64,000 nt of DNA from Thelephora terrestris (GCA_015956445.1 WIUZ02000011.1:868001-932000); one strand, 5' to 3'. Shown: positions 36,486 to 48,771, numbered from the stretch's first letter. The notes: a model not told the origin generated them from the letters alone. A program made the numbers and translations.

Positions 36486-39400
36486 TCATGACGGTGAGCC
36501 GGAGGGGCCCAACAGGCCACCCGGCGCTGACGAGTCCTGCTTCTCACTCGTATCGCTTGGCGGAGTCCCAACGTCCAAGCTCAACTTTTGAGCCAAAGCC
36601 AACACCTGCTTCTCCAAATTCTCCAACCGTATCTTCTCTTCGATAGACCGTTGACCATACTCAAATGCCTGTGAAGCGCCGAGTCCCTGGTTCGCAGCGT
36701 TCTGTTTTGATCTCCGTTCTTTCACCTTCTCGTCGAGTTCTTTGAGAGAGGGCACGACACGGTCGTATTCCCGTTGTAGCTACGGGCACATCAGCAGGAA
36801 AACCAGAATGGGGACCGAAAGGACCCTTACGAGTTTGGTCCTCGCCCTGAGGCTTTGTTCGTCATACTTCCCTTGACCAAGAACCTCCGCTTTCATTCTC
36901 TTGAGCTCCTCAAACCATTTCGTTTCTTGCTCGCTCAACTCTGGCGCAACTTTCCTCATATAGATCCTCAACGTCCTGTCCAACCTCTCCAGCAACTCGT
37001 CCTGGGCCTTCCTGACCTTTTCTACCCTCTCCTTCCAGTCAGCGCTCCTCTTGGTCTTGCTCGCTTCCAGTTTCACCAGAATTTGCTGCACTTGACGAAC
37101 CTGCCTGTGAAACTCCATAGTTTGTATTTGGACTTGAGATACGGCCATCGTGTTGGCATATTCGACAGCATCAATCTGGGAACGGAGATGTTCAACTGTT
37201 TGTCCTAGATACCGCATAGTATCTGGAGTCAGGACGAATTCTGATTTCGATTGGGAAGCGGGAAGGGCCAATCGGGGGTTCGTCGGAAGTCCAAGTGGCT
37301 GGGAGAATATTGGGGGGACGGTGTACGGATCGAACTCAGAAGAAGATAACCAGGCTTTCGGTTTGTCGGTCTCGGTGGCGGGTGAGGGACAGGTTGTAGA
37401 GGGTTGGCCCTTCGAGCTGGCAACAATCATCTTCTGTGGGGTTGTTGGGGTGGGTTTGGATTTTTGGGAGAAAGGGATTTCAGTCTGGGGGGTGAGTGGG
37501 AGCACAACGACGCGCATGGCAGAGGTCAACATGAAAATGCTGTAAGATAGATAAACATCGTTTGGTATGGCGAGTGATACCACCGGATTCGAAGATCTGG
37601 ACCACGGTCAGAGACATGGTCTGACCATGACGAAACCAGATGTCTCACCTTCGCTCCACAGAAAACGTCGAAAGAATTTGCGTAACTTCAACTCCCTGTT
37701 CTTTCTTCAACTCCTCCTGCAATGCTCCGTCTTTGTCATCGTTTTCATCTTGCAGAGCCACTGCGAGACCCTCGAGTAGGGCTCTAAAACTCAGCACCTG
37801 GACACCAAAGGCGTGATAAAGGTACAGGGAGTCGCCATGAATGGGGTCTGTTACGAAAACCGGGTGATTTCCTTGAAGAATATCTAATAACGAGGGGTCG
37901 AGCTTATTCAACATAGAGACGATCCCAAGATCCACCGTCTCATAAACGGCGAACATAGGCAAATCATCCGCAGAGTTCTGGAGATATTCTTGAGTGTCAG
38001 CAGCGATAAAGATACAGAAAGTGGAGTTTACCGTTTTCTTCTCCCACCTTGCCTCAACCTTGTCCACATCCAAACAAACGTCTACCTTCCCATCCTGGTA
38101 CGCGATCATGACGATTCCCAACTTCTCCGTTTCGTCATCTTCGTCGTCTTCGTTGCCTAGGACTGTGTATATGATATCCGTGGCGTCACCACCTTCACTC
38201 CCTTCGATTACCAGCGGAGATGGTTGGAGGAGGAAGGGACCCTGCCGCAGTGGCTTATGTTTTATTGTTGTCGGAGGGTGAATGGAAACGGATTGCGATT
38301 GAGTTGGGAAAGGTGTTCCGGATGGGAGTTGTTTCACCAAGGCGGTAACGTATTTGTGCTGGTATTCGTACAAGACGGAAAACTCTCGTGCTGATGATGA
38401 ACCTTCCTGTAACGTCTGGTCCCTCTTGGCTTCGACAAAGAGTTGGAGAGCGTGGATGTAGGTGGAGGGGACGGATCTACGTTGCTCGTCAGCGAAACGT
38501 TATCATCGCCGAGTCCAGACGACGTACGCATTCTTGGGGAGGTAAGGGCAGAAGGAGTAAATGTCACCACTCTTCGTGAGAGCGTAGACGGTTAACGGTC
38601 CCCAGTCTGCGGCACCCTTTCCTAACGTGAAGGAAACGACCTCACGCTCGGTTGAGTCCTGCGCAAGAAAACTTCTCGACGCCCGACGTTCGGGCATGAA
38701 TGATATCGTCTGTTGTGGTTCATCTGCATCAATTGAAATGTCGTATTCCCTACGCCAGTGTTCAGCCAATGGAAGGAAGCTCCCAGTGTAAATCACACTC
38801 ACCGTAGTTTACCGTCTGAGGTCATTACCAGCAGTGTAGAGCCATTCTCACCCCACGGGTGCCAGTCGACCTTGGCAACTTGTGGCGAAGAACCAGAAGC
38901 GTGGTAGAACTGCCCGACCTGTAGAGATCTGCCCAACCCCCTCAGTCAAAGTGGCATAAGATTGGAGACGAGGACGCACTTGCAGTCTACAGTTTGCGGC
39001 GCGAGTCTTGTGAACCCGGGGCGCGGCAGCACAATCACTGTGACCTGGAACGCGCCGACTACCGCGAGAAGGCGTCCATTCGGGTTTAGCACAAGTTCAT
39101 GGACTTCAAATTGCAGGTTTGGCGTGCATAACGTCTAAGATGGTTGAATGGTATGAAAAACGCGTATTGATCCAATAAATTCTTACTCTCCCTCACCTTG
39201 AAAGTCTGTCCCCCGGAGGCACTCAGCTGAAACTCGGTCAACGACGTCATTCGGACTTCCTTCCCAACAGCGACAATAAGATCTGCGTCTTTGATTAGCA
39301 TAGTCCGTCTCCGCCCGCTTGGTATGCCTCCATCTTGAATGGCATTGGAGGATTTGGACTTGTAGAGGGAGTTTATTGAGAGTTCGAGCGAAGCGTCATC

Positions 39401-39523
39401 GACTTTCCGTAGATCTGTGTCGCAGCTGCTGCCGGTCGAAGAGTTGAAGATTGGATGGCCGCTTAAAACCGACTCCAAGTTTTGAGGGTTAACGGAAGCG
39501 GAGGAAAGAAGAGTCATGAGCAA
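36486..39523 (-). CDS. NUP82: Nucleoporin Nup82/Nup88
   Basis: A multi-exon gene with an N-terminal beta-propeller: LVLNPNGRLLAVVGAFQVTV, KVDWHPWGENGSTLLVMTSD, WGPLTVYALTKSGDIYSFCP (the last is a strong Nup88/Nup82 signature) and the strand-rich FIAADTQEYLQ to SLYLYHAFGVQVL. The C-terminal third is coiled coil (AVSQVQIQTMEFHRQVRQVQ, DELLERLDRTLRIYMRKVAP, EEKIRLENLEKQVLALAQKL). Nup82 anchors Nsp1 and Nup159/Nup214 at the cytoplasmic face of the pore, where mRNA export is completed. The start MLMTLLSSASVNPQ could also be two codons downstream. It shares a very short divergent spacer with the proteasome alpha-7 gene. Confidence 0.9.
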
Positions 39524-39610
39524 GAAACCACAGAGGTCAACTTGCAGACGCGCTTAGCATGTCGATCGCTGTGATCTCAGCTCTGGCTTACGCGTCTTCA
39601 CCTTTTGATA
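39524..39610. promoter_or_regulatory. 87-base divergent promoter between NUP82 and PRE10
   Basis: The two start codons (39523 minus, 39611 plus) are separated by only 87 bases, so transcription start sites of both genes must lie within or overlap this spacer. No clear TATA box is seen. Confidence 0.6.
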
Positions 39611-40677
39611 ATGACTTCCATCGGCACAGGCTACGACCTTTCTGCGAGCACTTATTCTCCCGACGGAAGAATATTCCAGGTGAGCGCAAATCGGCTTGGC
39701 CATTCGCCCTACCCGATCTAATCAATCCTTCAATTGGAGGTCGAGTATGCGAACAAGGCCGTTGATAACTCTGGGTATTAAGTCCTCTGATCATGGTCGT
39801 TTGTATGACTGAGGAGTACCTTAGGACTACCATAGGATTACGCGTCAAAGATGGGATTGTCCTCGCTGTGGAAAAGCTCGTGCATTCGAAACTACTCGTG
39901 CCTGGAGCCTCGAATCGGAGGATACAAACGATCGACAAGCATATCGGGCTGGTCAGTAGGCCTTGCGACCAACTGCGCTTGAGTGCTGAACGCCCGCTCC
40001 ACTTAGGCCACTGCCGGTTACCTCGCTGACGGCCGGCACCTCGCCAATCGAGCAAGATCAGAAGCTTCCAACTTCCGTGAATTCTATCACTCTCCTCCGC
40101 AAGTCAAGGTGGGGGCTCATATTTTTGGCACGATCCGTCTCAATGACGGCCGACGTTCCTTTGTAGGATATGACGGAGCGTCTCGGACAATACGTTCAAG
40201 TGTATACCCTGTATTCCTCCGTCCGGCCTTTCGGTGTCAGTACGATCCTCGGTGGAGTAGACAAGACAGGACCTAATTTATATGTCGTTGAACCCAGTGG
40301 TGTTTTCTTTGTAAGCCGCGACACACGCCCCCTCTCCGCTCGCTAATTTGGCACAGGGATACCATGGGGCTGCTGTGGGAAAGGGTCGACAACTTGCCAA
40401 GGCTGAACTGGAGAAACTAAAACTTGCCGAGCTTTCGACAAGGGAGGCCGTCTTTGAAGCAGCTAGAATGTGAGTATCGACATTTCGACATGTGCATTCG
40501 TATCTGATTCAGGTCACTAGCATTCACCTCGTCCACGAAGACAACAAGGAGAAGGAATTTGAGTTGGAGATGTCGTGGATCGGCGCAGAAACTCAGGGGG
40601 TTTTCCTGCCCGTGCCAAAAGACCTCCATCAGGAGGCAGAGGAAAAGGCCAAGGCAGCTTTGGAAGCCTTCGAGTAG
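39611..40677 (+). CDS. PRE10: 20S proteasome subunit alpha-7 (alpha type-3)
   Basis: Seven exons (39611-39679, 39740-39774, 39825-39951, 40007-40108, 40167-40310, 40357-40469, 40521-40677) join in frame to 248 residues, the normal size. [20 protein letters not shown] is the alpha-type N-terminal gate followed by [66 protein letters not shown] and [20 protein letters not shown] match alpha-7 (yeast Pre10, human PSMA3) better than other alpha subunits. It is part of the outer ring of the 20S core. The acceptor of the last intron at 40520 restores the conserved isoleucine pair; the earlier AG would change the frame. The acidic helix at the C-terminus is typical of alpha-7. Confidence 0.95.
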
Positions 40678-41237
40678 ATTATTAATGATAAGCGCTTTGG
40701 CTCTTGTACGGCCCCATTCCTTCAATCCAAACAAGATGTACAATACCCTGTTCCTTACTGAGTGTATCGTACAGATCTCATCGCCGCATCTGAGTGATCT
40801 GCCCAACCTCGCGGGTATTATATAGGCGAGATCGGTTTTGCGCCATGTAATTTTCCTCCGGTAAGTATCTTGATCTTGCCTTTTAAACACTGGCTATTGC
40901 GGAGATGAAAAAAGTGACGATTAAAAAGGGAAGGTCAAGGAAAAGGAGGCGTTGTTGGATGAGCCGGGCGGCGAGCCAATTGGAACGTCAGCGAAAGGCA
41001 GAACAGCCGAGAATTCTAATTGGAGTCCCTCTAAACATCTCGTTTATCACAGGCGGAGGACAATGTCGCTTACCGGGCTTCGTCTTCGGAGAATTTACTC
41101 CGACGGTGCATATGAGGGGTCCACATTCGGCGTCTGCCATCAGCCCCGGTGACCACTATATGATGGTGGAAGATCCAGTTCTCACTGGGCTTCAAGCTCT
41201 TCGAAGGTCGTGCTGGGCACCTTCAGAAGTCTCGTTG
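40678..41237. other. Spacer between PRE10 and the right duplication arm
   Basis: PRE10 3' region, then a frame of 150 codons starting at 40905 with a very basic beginning and no known motif. This frame runs into the duplicated segment and has no counterpart at the left arm, so I do not treat it as a gene. Confidence 0.4.
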
Positions 41238-44200
41238 TATGTTCTCTATCGTGCGGTCGAAATTTTTGAAATGCAGAGCGACGGCCTTTCAAAAGTCCTA
41301 GATACGCTTGAATGCATGCGCAGAAGGCGCGAAGTGCCCTTAAGAGAACTCGGGTAGCTTATGCGCTGCTCATTTACATCCGTCTTTTACGTGAGATACA
41401 ATGGCGACGGTACCAGTTGGTTTACGGACTGTGTTTACTCGGCAGCTGGAACGTTGGGTGCGAAATTGAGCGAGTCGCCTCACACATTCTGTTCGTTCGA
41501 TATCAGCGCCGCCCTCGGCCTTGAGTGTATGCATAACAAGAGTCACTGCGCAGCTCAAAGGCCACTCCTCTCGCCGCCCACGCATTGCCGTCCAAGAGGT
41601 GGGATCGGGATCAGGGCGTGTGCAGCCTATCGCGTCCTCCTCGCCTCTGAATTCGAGACTGGATTCCAGCCTATTGCAGCCCCGTTCTTCGCCGAACGCT
41701 GAGCTCAGCGAAAGTATGCCCGTTGTGAGGATCGAGTCGTTCAGGATGGCCAGTTGCTCAAACGTTCGGGCTGGCGAAGTGAGAGGTAGGAAAGGTGTAG
41801 ATTCAGTCGTATGGAGAGGGGCTGCTCAGAGTTACGTTCGTACATCTTCGTAAGGGCATGATGGCTCCCGGTCCTCGATGAGATACCAGGAGATTCGAGC
41901 GCCCCTCCTTGAATTGTGAGCCTGAATTCCAGCGTAGAAACGAGCGTGGAGGCAGAGAAAGGCCCTTTCTCATGGCGCCTATGGTGAAGATTACGGCCAG
42001 AACGGGACTCCCAGTGGGAGCGAGCTCTGCTGAGTAAAAAAACGTGCAGGCTACATGTAGCACACATGAAAATGAAAATAAATCTGACATGAAAGAAATG
42101 AGGTTGGACGATGGAACATGAACATCGACGATAAGAACGGAAGAAGAGACATGAGACGGAAGCACATTTACAGGAACTAAAGAGGGGTTCAAACAAGTGT
42201 AGCAACTAGGATTGTGTCAAGAAAGATCGCGGGGGCCAGCCAGCACGATGGAGAACATCGCTCAAAAGAGAGGGTGACTGCGTTCAGAAAGGGGATGTCT
42301 AGGGAATGGAATTTCAATTTCTCTGTGTGAAAAAGCGAACAAAATGGGAATAAGCGGAGGTGGTGGATGGTGTGCCATGCGCTAAGGAGGAGGCTTAACA
42401 ATCGTAGGAAGCAGCATCATATCCAGAAAACTCACGACTTGGATCCGAATCACCCGAGGTTGATCAGGTTTCTACTCCGCAAGCTCAATATCCTGGAGAA
42501 GGTTTCGGCACCTCCCAAGCTCTATTGTGGCCCCGAGCTGCTCAAAGGTCTCGAGGGCACCCAAAGCCTCTGCTTTCGCCTCTTGAAGTCGGCCTTGTCG
42601 CCGCCAAATCCTGGCTTGCTGTTCCATCGCGTGACCCAGGCTGTACGCGTTGTCAACTGCATGCAACTTAGCTTGTTCAATGTGAGATTGTGCATTGCCC
42701 AACCCGTTTCCGTCGTTAAACAGATCCGCCAGGGCAAAATGAGACCAAAACAGTTGGCTGTGCCAATCAAAGGGGGAAGCGATTCTGATGGCTGCCTCGA
42801 AATGTTGGATGGCCTTTCCTCTCTCGCCTTTGTAACTATAGACAAGACCAAGAAGACGGTGAGATCGGCAGACCCAATATTCTCTGCCTTGGTCCAGGAA
42901 GAGATTCATCGCTTTGGATCCAGCTTCCTCTGCGGCTTCAAGTTGACCGTCGTCAAACAACGACCAAGCAAGGTAACTCCAACACTTTGCTTGTCCCTCT
43001 GCATCACAGAGCCGTTCATCAATCTCCAATGCCTCCCTTAATTGTTTTATCCCCTCCTCGGAGATGAATAAAAATCGGTTTGTGTCAGCTAGTTCCCTCA
43101 ATGCCCGAGCAACCTGGCCATCATTCCCCTGCCCTCTCTCTAGCTCCAAGACGTGAGTGAGGAGCTGTTTTTGTTTCAAATGATTTCCAATCGATCCGAA
43201 CAACCGTGAGAGCCCGAACAAGCATCGAGATTTGGAATGGTGGTCGTCCGCGAGGTCTTCCACCATTGGCCTCAACATAGTGGACCGTGGTTTGTGCCAG
43301 AAGAGGTGCGCAATAAAATTGGCACAGGCGTCCCAGATGTTTTCTGAGCCGGTGACAAGCGAGGTGAAGACGTAAAGCAGGTGTTCGACGTTCACGTCCT
43401 CCGATCTGATCCACTTCGAGTCCCTGAAACCCGGCTGGTCAGGTTCAAGGTCCCCCAGTAGCTGAAGCCGGCTGATGTAACGGTCCTTAGTTGTGCAGAG
43501 GAGTGGGGATTTGCTTGGGTCTCGAGGACCGAGATAGTCTCGGAGTGGTGCGAGCATGCCGATGAAGGAGTTGCTTCGATACGTCAAAGAAAGAGCACAA
43601 AACTTGTCGAAGATGCCCCTTCTGTCGGAGATTGTGGGAAACAACCAGTCGAGGTTTTTCTCATTGATGCCCTTGGGGAAAAATGCGACAACTCTGAGGA
43701 GCTCACGAGCGTTGGGTCCGAGTTTGCGGAATGTCGGGGAGGCAAGTGAGAGTTCTATGGTTGCTTCAAGGCTCTCGTTGTAATCCGTCCGAAGTACCTG
43801 TGCGCGGTCCGTGCCCCACTCTTCAGCCAATCGATCGTGATCCCATGCGTTGTGAACTGCGGTGGTTGCGAGTAGTGTGATTGAAAGTGCGTGAAAATCT
43901 AGTTGTCGGACAAGCCCCTTGACAATGTCGGACCGTCCGCCATTCTTGTAGATGCCATAAAAGACGTCGCATGCTGAGTCCATCGAAAGTGTGGGGATCA
44001 CTGGCCGATCGCAGTGTGGGGGGACCGTCAAGATACGGGAGGTGATACAAAGGCAGATGTTCTCGAAGCGACTCAGGTCCTCCACTATGGCGTATATCTC
44101 CCGGGCGTCGGTTCCCTGCGGGTCGAGGATAGATTCGGCGTTATCGAGAACAATCAACATTTCTTTGGAGGATAGGAACGGTCGAAGGGGGGTCAAGTCT

Positions 44201-45638
44201 TTGGGGTTTTCGACACCAGCGCCGATGGCTTCTGAGAGCCGTTTGAGAAAGTTGGCCCGGGCGGCTTGAAATTGATCACAGCGGATGAACCGCTTCTTGA
44301 TGCGATCGTCGTGGAGGACGGTGAGGGCAAGAGATGTTTTTCCGATACCACCTGCACCGATGAGGGCGATTGGAGTGAGAGTTTCGACCAGACCAATGAT
44401 CTCCTCAATTAGCTTGTCCCGTCCGAAACAGGCCCTCGGGGGTGGGGGCGGTGATTCCCCAAGTTGGCTAGAATCAAATGTAAGTTCCTGAGTCTACTAG
44501 TACGGTTGAAACAGCAAACCTGGTTCGAATCTATGCAATTGTAAGGGCCCTCTAGTGAAAAATAGAGCGCATCGACTACTTACCGTCTGATTTCCTTCCT
44601 GGCCTTTCACCATGGTGCGATGTATGTCGGAGACAAGCTCTCGAGTGCTCGTAACGTCATGATGAATGTCGGAAACGATTTCGTGAGTGTTCGCAACGTC
44701 ATGCCGAACGTCAGAAAGCGCCACGTGATTATGTAACGCAAGTTCAGTCTGGCAACGGGCGGTCGTCAGCGGTGTCGGTAGGGAAGAGACGGTTATACAC
44801 ACTTCAAAGACGTGGAGAATTCTGTCGAGGTCTGACCTCCAGGCAACAATCGTAGCTTTATTGTTCTTCGCGTGGAGGATACGAGAAATAGGATCTTGTT
44901 CTTCCGTCTCGACGACGTTTCTCTGTATTTGGACCACCGTCCTGCAATCGAGGGTATGATAGGCAAAGTGGGAACACTGAACATCATCACTGGTCGAACT
45001 CACGCTGTCAATTCTTCGATTGCTTCAGATACAGACCGACTTAAACGATCCGTTTGCGCGCAGCTCAACCCACGATCGAGGGATCTGCAGACGTCGGCAC
45101 AGGCAAGCCCTAATTCGACCCAGCCCTTTCTGTCGGCCATAGAATCCTGCACACGTTAGCCAACAATCGACCAACAAACACGGATTGAGAGGGGACTCAC
45201 TCTGATTGTGGGGAGAAGGACGCTGGTCGAGCCAAACGCAGTCTTGGCCGGAGCGACTTTCGAGACCTCCTTCGCACGATTTAGATCTTCGATGGCCTCG
45301 TTCAACTTCGAGAACACAGCGTCGCGCCCTTTCTGTCGCTGAGGTTTTGGGACCATCATCAAAACTCGTGGTAGCGGCAAGGAGACGGTGTGGCGGACCG
45401 GGTACAAGGGAGAGCCTGAACCCTAATAAGGATGGGCGGACATTTGATGTTGTATGCCCCGTACATGCTGGGCCAGCGTCTGATGAATATGATCGTACTT
45501 AGTCCGGTCCTGTGCGGTCTGGTAGACGCATTCGATCCAGAACCTCCACGCGATCGACCGATCACCCATGTGCATGATTTTTTGCCTTACCGTCAAACGC
45601 TTGGCTAACCGCTGAGCCGTACAAACATATCGGTGTAG
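41238..45638 (-). repeat. Inverted segmental duplication, right arm (4.4 kb)
   Basis: Reverse-complement counterpart of 11665-15857, containing the second NB-ARC/TPR gene, its 3' flank (about 41530-42440) and the short outer piece 41238-41480. The flank is about 200 bases longer than in the left arm because of small indels. The right edge at about 45638 lies only ~19 bases beyond the COQ2 stop codon. Confidence 0.85.
42472..45356 (-). CDS. NB-ARC/TPR protein (fungal NLR-like), right copy
   Basis: The exon plan is identical to the left copy: starts at 45356 (or 45359, giving MMVPK), exons 45356-45201, 45146-45004, 44941-44803, a fourth of 165 bases, and 44493-42472, in total 874 residues. It keeps the helical N-terminus, three 14-residue linker repeats, P-loop GAGGIGKTS, Walker B MLIVLDNAE and TPR-like C-terminus. 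Relative to the left copy it lacks five residues (NENRR) after the P-loop helix, ends nine residues earlier, and shows scattered substitutions that cluster in the TPR region (for example LFGSIGNHLKQKQLLTH against LLGNHVERKQLLLH). It has no disrupted frame. Divergence in the repeat domain with a conserved switch domain is usual for paralogous STAND receptors. Confidence 0.88.
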
Positions 45639-45656
45639 ATAGGCCACTGCTGGCGG

Positions 45657-47510
45657 TTACGACATGAGGTAAAAGTAATTCCCCACCGCACCCATCCAAA
45701 TCCAAAACCCAGACCACCCACAGCCAACGAATCCCTTCCAACAGCTCGCCCGGTCATCGAAATCCGTCTGCCTCAAGACCTTCGCGAGCTGGACAGCGCC
45801 AACTCCAAGGCCGACATAGAACGGAAGTCCTACGACGCCAGTGAGTAGGGTATCCGCCATGTATCCTGCTGTTCCAATTAATCCGATGGAAGTGGCTGAG
45901 AGGGCTGACAAGATCGATCGAGAGTGTTCCCCGAACAGGAGAGCCGTGGACCGGATCCCCATATTCACGTCATCCGTCTTGTCCTGGAAAGCGAAACGAG
46001 AGTAAGAAGCATGGAAAACGGTGGTCGGGTTCAGCGGCAGGTCATAGCAACAGCCAGGCGTGCGAATAAGAAGGGGAAAAATGCAGCAACGCGAGTCACG
46101 CGAGCCCACAAAGGGATTTTCGAGAATCGAAAGACGCAAGAGAATAGAGGGGAGCAAAAATCATCAATCAAACGGTCAGGGTCCCCCTTCCCTGGCGAGT
46201 CTGAACAAGATCGGAAAGCCGATGATGAGATCGTAGATGCTTGTATTTTTTGGTTCAATAACCCGCGTGGTCCAAGCAACGGCCAAATGGTCCCACTCGC
46301 AATTCCGCTACGGGTCGCTCAAAGAAAACTTCTGGAGATTCTGGAGCGAGGGAGAGAAAACTCATGGAAAGAAAACCCAAACCAAAAAAAAATCGTAACG
46401 TAAAGAAGTGCTTACCTGGTGAGCATAAATCGTATCGTAAACCAAAGTCCACGCGATACCGCCCGCATACAGCGGGAGACAAACGGCCCAGTTCACCGAA
46501 CCCGCAACCGCCGACCACCCGAGCAAAGCTCCCCAGTTAAACGCGAGACCTATACGCAATAAAGAACCCACAATCGTTAGCTCCCTCTCCATAAATTGCG
46601 AAAAAAACATCCGCTTCATGGATATCATACCGAGGACGCTTTGGGGCCAATACGTGATTCGTTTCATGAACGGGTATATGGCCACTACCGAGAGCGAGGT
46701 TGCGCCGAGAAGGATGCTAGTGGGTGATGCATAAACCATTCTGCTTACGAAATATAGAGACCATACACACACCTGTACCAGTTCAACTGGGTCAAAACCG
46801 CCAACCCCGCACTGAGTTGCAACCCGAGAAACCCGACAGCTTGAGGAACAGTCACTTCCCCGTTCGCCATAGGACGCGTTTTAGTTCTCTCTAAGTTCCC
46901 AAGTCAAGCCCGCACGCCAATAAGCGACAGACACCAAACACCACATGAGCCATTCAAAAGCATACACGGGGGAAATTCGGAAGAGACTCACCGACACCCT
47001 TGTCCAGATTCCGATCCCACATATCATTGATTGTACACCCCGCTCCTCGCATGACAAAAGCGCCGATACCGAAGAGGGTCAGGTACGTCAAAGGCGTGGT
47101 TATGGGGAAGTGCAGCGCGGAAGAAGCCAACGTTATCGACCAAGCTGCCACCAATCATCACGATTCCAAATCCCGATTTCGGGGAAAGGGGACGCACCGC
47201 ACGGGTAGTACAAGAGGAGGGTGCCAATCGGTTTATCGACCCTCGCGAGGTAAAGGTATGGCCTGACTTTTTCCGGCGTGTGTTCTATCCATGACTTTGG
47301 CGGAGGCTGGGATGGAGCGGGTGATGCGATGTGGTGCGCCGTGGTCGACGTTGAGGTGAACCTGCGTTCTACGCGTCGACAGCCAAATGCGTAGGTTTTC
47401 GACCACGGACGCGGCTGTTTTTGAAAATTTGGCGATAATAAAGGAGTGCGAAGGCGGAGCAAAGCCCGTGGTGGAAGGATACGGAGATTGAGCATCTGGG
47501 AGAGTGGCAA
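45657..47510 (-). CDS. COQ2: 4-hydroxybenzoate polyprenyltransferase, mitochondrial
   Basis: A multi-exon UbiA-family gene. The basic N-terminus ([20 protein letters not shown]) is a good mitochondrial presequence; translation may start there (47495) or five codons earlier (47510). The first conserved block [18 protein letters not shown] is joined by a short intron to [13 protein letters not shown], then the prenyl-diphosphate-binding motif [12 protein letters not shown], the [20 protein letters not shown] span, [14 protein letters not shown] and the second aspartate motif [20 protein letters not shown]. Several hydrophobic spans complete the bundle, ending NYFYLMS. Coq2 attaches the polyprenyl tail to 4-hydroxybenzoate in the inner mitochondrial membrane, the first membrane-bound step of ubiquinone synthesis. 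Both aspartate motifs are intact. Confidence 0.93.
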
Positions 47511-47743
47511 AGTCTGCCGCTCGGCGCCAACGGAAAACCCGGATCAATTACCCCGCCATGTGGCAGGGATGAGAAAAAAACAACTGGTCTCTTAACATTT
47601 ATTCGAGCGAGACGTTCAACAAGGGTAAAAAACAAAATGGAGGGTACATGAATCCACGGCGATGTACGGTAGGCGTTTGGAAACCCCGATGGTGATTAGA
47701 GTTCCTGGTCGCGAAACCGGTTTGCTTCTCGTGTTTATAACGC

Positions 47744-48771
47744 TTACCAGTCCTTCGCGAGCTTGAAGTTCCAATCCCAGTCTGATGGAGGTCATAACGC
47801 GTTCAGTGATGGGCATTGGAAGTATAGAGCGGGTGACACGTACCGGCAAAAACCTCCCCATCGTCGTCGATAACGCGACTCCTCACACTGTAGGACCCAG
47901 ACCGCGCGAGCATTCCAGACGGAGATTCTTCAGGTTCAAAGTTCTTGGTGTAGATGTCTTTAGAAGGCCCGTATGATCCAAGCATTTCCTCAAGCTTGTC
48001 GACTTTGGGGGTATCAGCGCACATATCATTCAAGGGGCGTAGACCATTCGGTACCTTTCACCCCAGCTCGCTTAACAACTTGGAGGTATCGGACTCCGGA
48101 GATAATCGAGTGGTTAACCTTGAAGGTGATTCGAACACTAATATCACTCCAGCGGTCAGCGCAGGTTATACCAACTATTCTTCCACGTACTTGTATTCAA
48201 CGCCCTCCTTTATCACGATAGGATCCTTCTTCGTTTTCTCCACAGATCCCGGTTCTTGGAGGTCAATAGCGATCTTCTTACCGGGTGGGAGAGTCGGAGA
48301 GTGGAGCTCCAAGGTCAACACAGTCACCTGAAGACGGTGGCCAATAAGTTCCCGTTGGAATCAGTTTTGCAAATTTGACTTACCTTGGGACCAGTGGCAG
48401 GACCTGCAGCCCCTGGGACGACGCCCAAGCTGGCCTTCCAACGCGCCAAACTATCATCCTCGGCATCCAATTTTGCGTACTCGTCGAGGCTCTTGGCCGC
48501 ACCGGGGTTGTAGCCTGTTGGATCGTCAGTAAGAACCCGTCCAAACCTCGTCGTTGGGACCGGATTGGTTACCCGGAGTAGCACTCGGGGCCAAATCATC
48601 TTCGTGTGGGGCCTAAATCGAGGTGGTGGCGTAAGTCAACCCTACACGACCTTTTACGAAGGAGGAGCCATACACTCATGATTTGGCGACAGCGGAATCC
48701 TTGGGTTTGGTCGTGGTCTGCACAGAAAGAGATGTTACCTGGCGGTGAAAAGCCACACGAAACTCAGTCAT
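47744..48771 (-). CDS. RDI1: Rho GDP-dissociation inhibitor
   Basis: Exons joined by short introns give DDLAPSATPGYNPGAAKSLD, DEYAKLDAEDDSLARWKASL, then the immunoglobulin-like fold VTVLTLELHSPTLPPGKKIA, IVIKEGVEYNVRITFKVNHS, ISGVRYLQVVKRAGVK, EEMLGSYGPSKDIYTKNFEP, ESPSGMLARSGSYSVRSRVI and the end DWNFKLAKDW. These are the classic RhoGDI blocks: the N-terminal switch-binding arm and the isoprenyl-binding domain. The protein extracts Rho/Cdc42 GTPases from membranes in the cytosol. The 3' part is certain; the first exon is not, since the likely start at 48771 leads to a junction near 48670 that lacks a consensus donor. It lies 233 bases downstream of nothing but its own promoter side and is followed by COQ2... 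no: COQ2 starts 234 bases further left on the same strand. Confidence 0.88.

Noticed and set aside
40905-41357. 150-codon frame near the right duplication edge
   Set aside because: It crosses the duplication border, begins with a very biased Lys/Arg stretch and has no counterpart in the left arm.
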